Assembly (NCBI RefSeq): GCF_009650605.1
Contig: NZ_WAJT01000002.1
Location: 1-64,000 of the forward strand
Reading direction: 5' to 3'
DNA: 64,000 nucleotides
DNA from: Labrenzia sp. CE80
Lineage (GTDB): Bacteria; Pseudomonadota; Alphaproteobacteria; Rhizobiales; Stappiaceae
Position numbers and translations under genes: made by a program. Of the stretch, positions 1-9,200 are shown piece after piece. The stretch's first letter is position 1; every line of letters begins with the position of its first letter. The notes beneath the pieces were generated by a model that did not search any database, was not told where the DNA came from, and worked only from the letters and a program-made list of their open reading frames with translations.

Positions 1-22
1 CCTGCCCCCGCAACCAAACATC

Positions 23-57
23 AAAACCCCCGCATGGAGAAATCCGGCGGGGGTTTT
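23..57. terminator. bidirectional Rho-independent terminator
   Basis: A perfect 11-bp inverted repeat (23-33 with 47-57) surrounds a 13-nt loop. The GC-rich stem is flanked by AAAA on the left and TTTT on the right, so it can stop transcription from either side. It probably ends a gene lying before the window. The rest of 58-333 shows no gene or clear signal. Confidence 0.8.
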
Positions 58-333
58 GGCGTTTAAACCGGAGATAAGAAGAGGGGAGAAAAAGAGCAAA
101 GCGACGCGAAAATCAGGAACACGAAACCAGCTTGCCCTGCTTGTCTCCAGATAAAGCTCTCTTGTCTGCTTCATTAGCAGCCAGGAGCAAGGCGGTGCGG
201 AGGACCCAGTTCCCGATCTAAAACGAAGAAATCTACCTTCTACCCAATTCCCAGGCCCTGACGCCGAAAGAGCGGCATCTGTTCACGTAGTAACGCAGCA
301 CGGCCAGACACGAAAAAAAAGCAAATGGCATCT

Positions 334-1032
334 CTACGGAGTATTCTGAGTCCTGGCGGCATCAATCCAATCAGCTAGAGCTTTCGCATCGGGAACTTCT
401 ATTGCGCCGTATTTCAGTGCGATCAACCGTTCCTGCTCAAGCTTTTTCAGTGCTTTACCTACAGATACACGGGACACCCCAACGGCGGCCGCCAACTCGG
501 ATTGCTTCCAGTGAAGAACTCCGGAAAATTCAGATACTTCAGGCAAATTCTTCAATAAGAGTGATGCTGTAAAGGCGGTCAGATTTAACAGCCGGATATC
601 GTCTACAATATCGAAGGCCAAGTTCAGGCGGTCCAATGCCATCGGTAGAATTGCGCCAGCGATCTCCGGGCGCCGCTCCATGACTTTCAAAAAGTCGGCT
701 TTGTTGACAAGGCCAATCGTCGTTACACCGGACGCGACAGCATTCTGGCTCCTTCTGCGCCCGGTCAGCACACCTATTATGCCGATTACATGGCCCGTAC
801 CCAACACAGCAAGCATAGCTTCTTTGCCATTGGGTTCTATCCTCCCCACTCTGATAACGCCTGAACGTACAATGATCAGGCGATCTCCGTCGTCGCCACT
901 AGAATGAATCATCTGACCATCTTGATAGGTGCGGCGACGTTCTACAGCCTCGATTTCTGATTGCACTTCAGGGCTGAGAAGGTCCATGAACTTGAGGCTT
1001 CCATGATCCAATGATCCGGTCATTTCATTCAT
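334..1032 (-). CDS. Crp/Fnr-family transcriptional regulator
   Basis: A 232-residue protein with an N-terminal cyclic-nucleotide-binding-like beta-roll (about residues 20-130, with the signature GDRLIIVRSGVIRVGR) and a C-terminal winged helix-turn-helix (about 150-215; the recognition helix lies around ELAAAVGVSRVSVGKALKKL). This is the usual Crp/Fnr size and order. There are no N-terminal cysteines of the FNR iron-sulfur type, so an FNR-like oxygen sensor is unlikely; the ligand is unknown. An AGGA lies only 1 nt before the first ATG but 10 nt before the in-frame ATG at 1023, so the true start may be 1023. It is a single gene, and its targets cannot be read from the sequence. Confidence 0.9.
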   Translation of the reverse strand: MNEMTGSLDHGSLKFMDLLSPEVQSEIEAVERRRTYQDGQMIHSSGDDGDRLIIVRSGVIRVGRIEPNGKEAMLAVLGTGHVIGIIGVLTGRRRSQNAVASGVTTIGLVNKADFLKVMERRPEIAGAILPMALDRLNLAFDIVDDIRLLNLTAFTASLLLKNLPEVSEFSGVLHWKQSELAAAVGVSRVSVGKALKKLEQERLIALKYGAIEVPDAKALADWIDAARTQNTP

Positions 1033-1169
1033 GTCCTAGGAGTTTGATATATAAAATAGTTGAATGACACCGCCAAGTTACCGATCATCGTTTGAACCGG
1101 CAACTTTGCTAATGGCTTCATCTGGTCATATGGAAAGCACATTCTGTGCAAAGGCAGAAGCCATCGGTT

Positions 1170-1542
1170 CTAACGCAACGGTATGAGGGAGCGGAGGTAG
1201 CAACGGGTCGGCCGAATAGGGTGTCGATCCGATCGACGGTTGACCGGAATTGCTGTGCTTGCCTGAGGGATTTGAACCCTTCCATGATCTTCTTGCCCTT
1301 CAGGATGGGCCGATGGGAGTCTTCAATCCGGTTAGTTCCGAACGTTGTACTCTCTCTCTATGGTCAGCCTCCGGAGCCAGAGCGCCACCACTGGCGTTAA
1401 CTGCCCGCCAACGCCAGTGGTGGCGCTGTTGAGGCTGATTGACAACTTCATCCGAGTGCCACTTGTTGTTTGGCTTTGGTCGATCACAGTTGGAGCAATT
1501 CATAAAGTGCACGAAAAACCATCGGATCCAAACGGAATAGCT
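1170..1542 (-). pseudogene. decayed IS6-family transposase (minus strand)
   Basis: Minus-strand translation gives two pieces of one IS6-family DDE transposase in different frames. 1542-1340 carries RPKPNNKWHSDEVV followed by HWRWRAVNAS, matching the family's KWHLDEVV..HWLWRAV catalytic-core start. About 1330-1200 carries TNRIEDSHRPILKGKK and GFKSLRQAQQF, matching the C-terminal NNRAENSH..RRRER..RFKS segment. The stretch between is deleted or frameshifted. No intact reading frame or terminal repeats were recognised, so this is a dead remnant. Confidence 0.65.
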
Positions 1543-1714
1543 TTCCGGCAAACACCGAGGCCCCGGCTCTGTGAGCGGGTGTTCAACATCACCTGCACTC
1601 TTCGCAAATCGATGATACGCCCGCACAGCGCAGGCGATGGAGTCGGACAGCTTGGCACATCCGCGCCAGCGGCAGGTGTCTACACCGTCAGGCCTAGGAC
1701 GTTGGGTAGGGGCG

Positions 1715-1872
1715 CCTAAGGTGAAATGCCTCAACAACATTGTCGAACAAGTCCACTGGCCAAGAAGAAATGGAATGGGCCGATGATCGGTTTCAAAGCG
1801 TTTCATTCAGCAAGCGCGACGCAGATCAGAATTTAGACAGCCCACTTGATCCGCAAGGAACAGCTGAACTAA
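1715..1872 (+). pseudogene. IS6-family transposase C-terminal remnant (plus strand)
   Basis: Plus-strand translation yields VKCLNNIVEQ, then after a frameshift KWNGPMIGFKAFHSASAT, then after another shift AHLIRKEQLN and a stop. These line up in order with the C-terminus of IS6-family transposases (VKYLNNIVEQDHR..MGFKAFHSA..AHMIRKGQL). It belongs to a different subgroup and lies on the opposite strand from the minus-strand remnant just before it, so at least two insertions have decayed here. Nothing else is evident from 1873 to 2026. Confidence 0.7.
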
Positions 1873-2026
1873 CCGGGTATCCCCGTTTACCGGCAATTCA
1901 TGCCAGTCTAAGGAAAACTGCGCCCAGAGATTGCCGAGACCTTGACCTGGACAAAAATCTGCGACGCAGCCATCGCTAGCGCGTGTATGTGACAATTCCG
2001 TAGGGAGCCATTTGTCCCGAATAGAT

Positions 2027-2458
2027 CTACCGCAGATCTTCCTTTGCCTGCGAAAATGCCGTTTTGCATTCAAGCTGTAGCTTATCCATGTTTTTCGAAA
2101 GGCATTGAGCAATACGCTCACCACCAACTGGAACGCCGTCACAATACTCATCGATATCTGAAGAGCACTGCTCGATGACATAGTTCACGGTATTTAGGAT
2201 AATCGACAGCTGAAGCACTCCTGCTTCGAACGCCAGCTCACAACCTTCAGAAAGCTTGTCGTTGTGGGCCAACAAACACGCTGCAATTCTGCCCCTGCCG
2301 GGCGTGACACTATCGCAGTATTGAGCGAGCTCCTCCTTGCAACCCTCGCGAATAAACTCAGCAACAGATTGCTGAGCGGATGCTGGCACCATTGGGAACA
2401 ATAAGGCCAGAGAAAGCAGTGAAAACTTGGCTACAAGCTTGAATTTCTCTGCAAGCAT
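2027..2458 (-). CDS. secreted cysteine-rich repeat protein
   Basis: A 143-residue protein with a signal peptide (hydrophobic SLLSLALLFPMVPASA, cleavage near residue 28) and two tandem repeats of about 45 residues. Each repeat has four regularly spaced cysteines (GCKEELAQYCDSV..RIAACL..EGC and QCSSDIDEYCDGV..RIAQCL..EC). The pattern resembles the Cys_rich_FGFR/GLG1-type repeat common in small periplasmic proteins of alphaproteobacteria. The start is supported by GAGGA 7 nt upstream. It probably folds as a disulfide-bonded helical protein in the periplasm; its function is unknown. It lies downstream of the Asn/Arg-repeat protein on the same strand. Confidence 0.8.
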   Translation of the reverse strand: MLAEKFKLVAKFSLLSLALLFPMVPASAQQSVAEFIREGCKEELAQYCDSVTPGRGRIAACLLAHNDKLSEGCELAFEAGVLQLSIILNTVNYVIEQCSSDIDEYCDGVPVGGERIAQCLSKNMDKLQLECKTAFSQAKEDLR

Positions 2459-2577
2459 ATGGGAATCCTCTTAAATTCAGAAAGTGGTTGGTCATCTTGC
2501 TCAGGCGCACGAACTCGCAACAAAACCTGTGATGATAGGCCAATGAGGCCAGTTATCATTACTGCGGCAACAAGGCC

Positions 2578-3111
2578 TTATGGCCCGGCACAGTAATACC
2601 AGTATCCTTCTGTCAACGCAGAGTTGGTCCAGGTCCAGCACAGCGAGGGATCCGGCGGCGGCGGCGGCGTGTTGGCTGCGACAACGATGATCGCGCCCAT
2701 CGTCACGCCAAAGGCAACGGCCCCCCAACGCGCACCTCTCCAACCATATGGCCGAGTCCTGACGTCGACGTGGACATTCACGTCCCGGCTGCGGTTCACG
2801 TTGATGTTCGTATCGCGGTTCACGTTCGTATTGCGGTTGATATTGGTATTGCGGTTCACATTTGTGTTGCGGTTCACATTCCGGTTTACATTGTGATTAC
2901 CAGTTCGCGCGCCACGGCTTCGGGCGCTGCCGCCTCCGTGTCTTTGGGCCAACTGCATATAACCCGGATTGACCGATGCTGCCGGTGAATTGTTCCGGCT
3001 CGTGCCGGCGGCGAAATCGGTTGCCAAATCATGGGCGATGCCCGGACTAGCCGCTGACCCCATTATCAATCCGGCCGTCAGAACTGAGATCAAACACAAC
3101 CTGATAGTCAT
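2578..3111 (-). CDS. secreted Asn/Arg-repeat protein, hypothetical
   Basis: 177 residues from the chosen start, MTIRLCLIS, which has AAGGA 8 nt upstream. In-frame ATGs at 3126, 3135 and 3162 are possible but lack a good ribosome site. Order: signal peptide (LISVLTAGLIMGSAA); a low-complexity segment in which the hexapeptide N-x-N-R-N-T is repeated about six times (encoded at roughly 2795-2890); a hydrophobic segment (WGAVAFGVTMGAIIVVAA); a proline run; and a short C-terminal Trp/Tyr/Cys tail. It is likely exported and anchored in or near a membrane. Similar Asn-Arg-repeat proteins occur in alphaproteobacteria without known function. Confidence 0.65.
   Translation of the reverse strand: MTIRLCLISVLTAGLIMGSAASPGIAHDLATDFAAGTSRNNSPAASVNPGYMQLAQRHGGGSARSRGARTGNHNVNRNVNRNTNVNRNTNINRNTNVNRDTNINVNRSRDVNVHVDVRTRPYGWRGARWGAVAFGVTMGAIIVVAANTPPPPPDPSLCWTWTNSALTEGYWYYCAGP
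2795..2890. repeat. 18-bp tandem repeat coding for Asn/Arg hexapeptides
   Basis: About five to six imperfect copies of an 18-bp unit (plus-strand core gcggttcacattngtatt) lie inside the secreted-protein gene. They encode N-x-N-R-N-T hexapeptides on the minus strand. Copy number could vary by slippage without breaking the frame. Confidence 0.75.
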
Positions 3112-3246
3112 TCGGTTTTCCTTCATTTTGGACATAGTGGTCTCGTTAAAACCCCGTCGCACGCACGCTCGCTCGTACTATGGAAACCTTTCGCGAAGCA
3201 TGACACAAGCGCTTACGAAATTCTCGTTCTGTCGCTGCTCCGGTCT

Positions 3247-6200
3247 TTAAAACGGTATGCTCAGGCGCATTTTTCCGCCAATGCCTCTTTGGTTCTCGGT
3301 CATGTGGCCGAAGGCGGAGATGTCAAAGGATGCACCGTTCTCCGATAGGACTGCTAGACCAGCCGAAACATCGAATTGCGTGGTGTCGATCTCCGTCTGC
3401 CAGTCGAACGGTGCCGACGAAGCTGAGGAACCGGCAAGGCGGGCCGTCGCATCGAAGGATGTGTCGCCAAAGAACTGGGTGACGGAAAAGACAGCATTGG
3501 GCCGGATCTCCATGCCGCCCGGTGTCAGGAAACTTCCCGCAACCTCAAGCGCCGGCCGTACGTAGGCGAAGGTCTCGCTCAAGGTGTTAATTTCGAACGC
3601 CGTAGCCGTTCCGGTCTCCGTGTATGAACTCCCTCCGAAATGGGTCATGCCCAGACCCAGACGAGGTTTGAACATCCAGCCACCTTGTTCAAACAGATAG
3701 CCTGCGCGCAGTTCGGCGCCGGCCCTCCATTGATCCTGCTGGCCGCTGGCCGTGCTTCCTTCGTAACTCCAGGAGTTGTCGTAGTTTGTGTTGCTTGCAT
3801 AAACCGCTGCGCCGAACTCCCAACGATCGGCAAAGCCCTTGGCCGACAAGCCGCCTGAAAAGGTGCTGCCATTGCTAGTTGCCCCAGCGTCGGTGGTCAG
3901 GCTGGTGGAATCGTAGGCAAGCGATGCTCCGATTGCGAAACCCTTGTCTAGCAGCATCTGTCCACCGGCGTTGATCCGCGTCCCGTCTTGCGAGAAACCC
4001 GACGCGCCGCCAGTTCCATCTCGATCCAAGCGGTTTGCGCTGAACGTCAAATAACCGCACTGACCGTTGTCAAACCAAATACTCCCCTGATCCTGATTTG
4101 GGCAGCTGAAGAGAGTGTCGGCGAAGCCTAGCGTTTGAGAGAGCCCTGCAACTCCGTTGGCCAAGGCCAGCTCAGGCCCCATAAGGTTCAAAAAACTTGC
4201 ATAGTCTTCGGTGGTGGTGACGCCGATGAGTGACTTGGCAAGATCCTCGTCCAGTTCGCCTGCGTGGTAGAGGCTATCAAAGTAGCTCGTCAGACCTCTT
4301 TGATTTGTGTTGAGCTCACGAACCAGCGCGTCGTTGACGTAGTCGACATCGTAGCTGAGGTTTAGCTCCGTGGCAGAGGCTGTCTCCAACGCGTAGCGTG
4401 CAACGACCGACGGAATGACTTCAAGTTCTGAAACATCCAATCCGCCTGCGGCTTCAATGATCTTCAGCGACTGGGCCCCGTTTGGATGCTCGCTCACACT
4501 CAAGACGTTGACATCCAAAGTGCCCCCAAGCTCGGCTTGGCCATCCACGATGAGCATATCGGTCTCGACGCTGGACATGTCGACGTCAAAGACGACCTGG
4601 CCTGTGTTTTGCTCAAAATCCCCGGTGATCCGCGTCCCCGACACGGTCTCGGACTGACCAACATTTATGTGTCCCCAGTTGCGTAGGCGGGCCACGTCCA
4701 ACGTGTCCCCCGCGTTCAGTACTCCGCTGGCGAGATTGTCGACGTAGATTGACGATGTCGTTTGTTCAATTGAAGAGGACGATTGCGCATCAGCCGCGAC
4801 AACCGAAGCCGCTGCGGATGCTGGCACATTCGTTCCGGTGATCGACCCGTTCACGGTGCCGTTGTTGGTTAGCGTCAGTGTCCCGTCCCCGAGATTGTAA
4901 ATCGCCACACCGCTCGCGGCTTCGATTGTGCCTGAGTTATTCAACTGGCTATCTTGGCTGGAATTGATGTAAACACCCGCCCCCTCCTGCGCATTTGTAT
5001 AGGTCGCTTGCCCCCCGCCGTTGATGGTGACCCCCCCGCCAATTTCTATGTGCACGTCGCCAACGCCCGAGCCCATATTTTCAATATGGATGGCATGGGC
5101 TCCAGCCCCTGTAGCAGTCACGTCAGCGCTTGTTTGTACTATGACCGTTTCGTCGGCGACGGGACCGGCACTATCTGTGCCACCTGCGTATTGGGCAAAG
5201 ATCCCATGTGCCCCAGCGCCGCTGGTTTGGATGTCACCACCAGCGTAAACTGCCACCGCCCCGGCCACACCTTCGCCCCCGAAACTACCGACGTAAGAGC
5301 TATCGTCAGAGCTCTTGTCCAATGTGCCCATAACACCGCCCGCGCCGCCAACAGACTGGGCGAAAATGCCGACCGAATTGTCGCCCGTGGTGGCGATCGT
5401 TCCACTTTGGTTGACCGTTACGGCCCCGCCATTGCCGGACGCACTACTTGAGCTTGACCGGACACTAGCGCCTATCTTCTCATAATCTCCAAGGATCATC
5501 GAACCGGAATAGCCACCGCCGCCACCGACGGATTGGGCGAAGATGCCGATTGACGCTGCGTTGAGGTCTCCCGGCTCGGCTGGCCCAGTTGTGATATTTG
5601 CTGCCGAGACCACAGTCACCACGCCGCCATCGCCAGAGGAGCTTTCGACGCCGCCAACAAAGTTTTGGTGATATGTAACATCCTCGCTTAGCGTGCCTAT
5701 GCCACCAAAATGTGAGCCCCCGCCGCCGCCGACAGATTGCGCAAAAATGCCCGATGCTTGCTCAGACGCGGTTGCGATCGAGCCGCTGTTGAAGGTTACG
5801 TTGACGGCGCCACCGTCGCCAGCCACCCCACCTTTGCCGCCAACGGCAAGCGTCACGTCTTCAATGGCGCCCAGGCCCGTTTTGCTGCCGGTGTTACCAC
5901 CGCCGCCGCCGATGGACTGGGCTATCACGGCCGTGCTGCCATAGCCCGCGGTCGTAATCGTCGCGCCAGTATTGACGACAGTGACCGCTCCGCCATTTCC
6001 GCCGCCGTCACCGTCGCCGCCCAACTGAAGCGCATAGGAGTCGGTGATGCTGGCCGCTTCACCGCCTGATCCGCCTCCGCCACCGATTGACTGGCTGAAG
6101 ATTCCGTAGGCGTTTGTGCCCGATGTTGTAATCGTGCCGGAATTGGTTACGGAAGATTCTTCGCCATCCCCAGCGGCCCCGCCTTCACCTCCGATCGTTA

Positions 6201-9200
6201 ATTGCACAGAGCCAAAGTCATCCTCCAGGTTTGTATAGTTATAAAGAGATCGCAGATGCTGGGTCGTCCCGCTTGTGTTTGAACTGATTGTCTGCGATGC
6301 AAAGCTGTCGGCATTGCTGGCAGCCCCCCCGCCGACGCCGCCGCCGCCGCCAACCGACTGGCTGACGATCCCGTGGGCGACGTCTCCTGTGGTGATGAGT
6401 GTGGCATCATTGGACACGGTCACGGTGCCGGCATCAGCCCCGGTTCCGCCGTTGCCGCCAATCTTGAGAGTGAAGGTGTTGGAGACCGATGATGCGCCGG
6501 AATCGGCGTCGCTCACACCATCGCCATCCGCGTTGACCACGGAGATTAAATCTCCTGCGTACAGGTCCTGCGAAAAATTCGTCGAAAGGCCACCATCACC
6601 GCCATTGCCACCGACCGATTGAGCAAAAATTCCATAGGCACCACTGCCACTGGTTGTGATATGGCCACCTCCTTGATTCACCACGTCAACAGCACCACCC
6701 ACGGCACCACTGCCGCCCTCACCGCCCACTGTGGTACTGAGGTTGACCTTGATGCTCGAGTTGCCTGAAGGCGGCTCATCTTCGCCAAAGTTATAAACTC
6801 CGGTGCCGCCGAACCCACCACTACCGCCGTTGCCGCCGATTGATTGCGCGTAAATCCCGCTGGAGCTGGTGCCTGAGGTGACGATCTTACTCCCGTTATT
6901 GACCGAGGCCGTGCCGCCTGTGCCACCGGACCCTCCACCGCCACCCATCGCTACGTCAAAGCCCAAGTTCAACGAATCGCCTGACTCAAAGTTGCTCAGA
7001 ATATTGTAAGTCATGCCTCCTGCGCCCCCCGATCCGCCGATGGCTTGCGCAAGAATGCCGCTGGAGTTGTCTCCTACGGTCGTAATGTCAGAGACATTTT
7101 CCACCCGAGCTTCTCCAGCAGTGCCGCCGGCTCCACCAGTTCCTCCGAAAGTTAAACCGACGTCGATATTCTCAGACGATCCCGCATTGATGGTTCCCGA
7201 GATCGCCATACCGCCAGAACCTCCGCTACCAGCGATGGATTGCGCCTGAATTCCCGCGCTGTTGAAATTCTGAGTTAAAATCGTAGCGCTATTGTGCACA
7301 TAGGCCCTGGCACTTGTGCCCCCGTGCGCTCCACCACCACCAAAAACAAAAGTGGCATCACCTGCTGGAACTTCATCATCGAAGGCGACGTTCATACCAG
7401 TCTCGATCGCAGAGCCGCCTTGTCCGCCATTGCCACCAATGCTCAGGGCATTGATGCCGGCCGCCATTGGCCCACTGGTTGTTATGGAAGAACCTGCGTC
7501 AGTGTTGACCATGGCCTCACCAGCGTTTCCGCCGATGCCGCCTCCGCCGCCAATCGTGACGTTTGCACTTCCTTGAGAGACACCGCTTCCGACAATGGAC
7601 ATGCCGCCACGTCCGCCACTGCCGCCCTGGCTGATGGCAGAGATCCCATCCGACATGAAGCCGGTTGTCTGAATCTCCCCTCCCGCTGTGACGGAAGCCG
7701 TGCCTGCAGCCCCGCCTTCACCGCCATCGCCCCCGATGGAAACGTCGGCGGTGCCTAGGGCCGCGCCGCTACCACTGAACGTCACCCCGGCGTTGCCGCC
7801 TGATCCAGCCCCACTCATCGCGAAGATTCCCGACGATTGTTCGTCCCCAGTGGTGAGGCTTGTACCTCTCCAGATGACCGTCACATCACCTGCTTGCCCC
7901 CCGTCCCCACCAGCGCCCCCAACGCTGATACTGGCCGAGCTGGAAGAAAGCCCCTCACCGGAGAAAACACCCGAGCCGCTGCCACCTCCGCCAGCCTGGC
8001 TCGTAGCCTGAATGCCAGCCGACATCGGGCCGGCCGTAGAAATCGTGTCTGTCGACGATACATAAACGGCACCTGATGCTCCTGCTGCGCCTCCATCTCC
8101 ACCTATTCCGATGTTTACGCCGTCTTCACCGACGGCGCCGATAGAGCCCACAACATTCGCATTGCCGCCAGATCCACCGATGCTGGAGGCCACAAGCGCA
8201 CCGGAAGCCGCACCTTGCGTGGTAATTCCTCCCGAGGAATAGACCGTGACCGCCGCGCCGTTGCCGCCCTGGCCACCGTTACCACCAATGGCAAGCCCGA
8301 CGCTTTCAGTCGATGAGACCGACCCGGATATGGTCGTGCCTGACTGCCCCCCGCTCCCACCGATTGAGGATGCAAAAAGACCCATGGCACCATCGCCTGT
8401 AGTCTGAGTTACGCCCGTTTCGTCAGATCCATCCGAGGCGCAGGTTCCATCTGCGCGTTCATCATTGACCCCTCGGCAAATCTTGACTGCCCCGCCATCA
8501 CCGGCACCGCCACCATCACCGCCCACGGCTAATGAAACCGCACCCATTGTTGCAGACCCTGAAGCGGACACGGTCGTCCCTGCCGATCCACCACCGCCTC
8601 CAACACTCAACGCCGAAATGGCTGTGGCGTTGTCACCATTGGTCGCGACGGAGCCGTTTAAAGCGAAAGTTACATCTTTGCCGGAGCCACCAGCACCACC
8701 AGCCCCGCCAACCGACACGCCTAGGGACGGTCCAATGTTCGCTGAAATCGAAAGTGCATTGCCACCGTAGCCACCCCCGCCGCCAACGCTCATCGCAGCA
8801 ATGCCGCGCGCGTTATCGCCCTGAGTTGTGATACTTGAGCCGGTCTGGGTTTTCAGTTGCTGGATCTCTCCGCCATCGCCCCCCGATCCACCTTCTCCAG
8901 CGATCGCCACTGAAAACCCGGCCGACAGGGCCATCGTATTTGAGCCGTGCCCGCCAGAACCGCCTATGCTCTGAACGACAACACCATCCGCCCCGGTGCC
9001 TGATGTGTTTATCGAGCCACCAACTGTGGTGTTTATCAAACCGCCTGTCGCACCGGTCCCCCCATCACCGCCGATTGCTGCGATTCCGGCAGTGGACCCG
9101 GCAGAGCCGCCGCCGCCTCCGATCGACTGGATCAATATCCCAATTGCATCATCGCCAGTGGTGGTAATATCTGCGGTCGATGTCGCTGAAATACTCCCAC

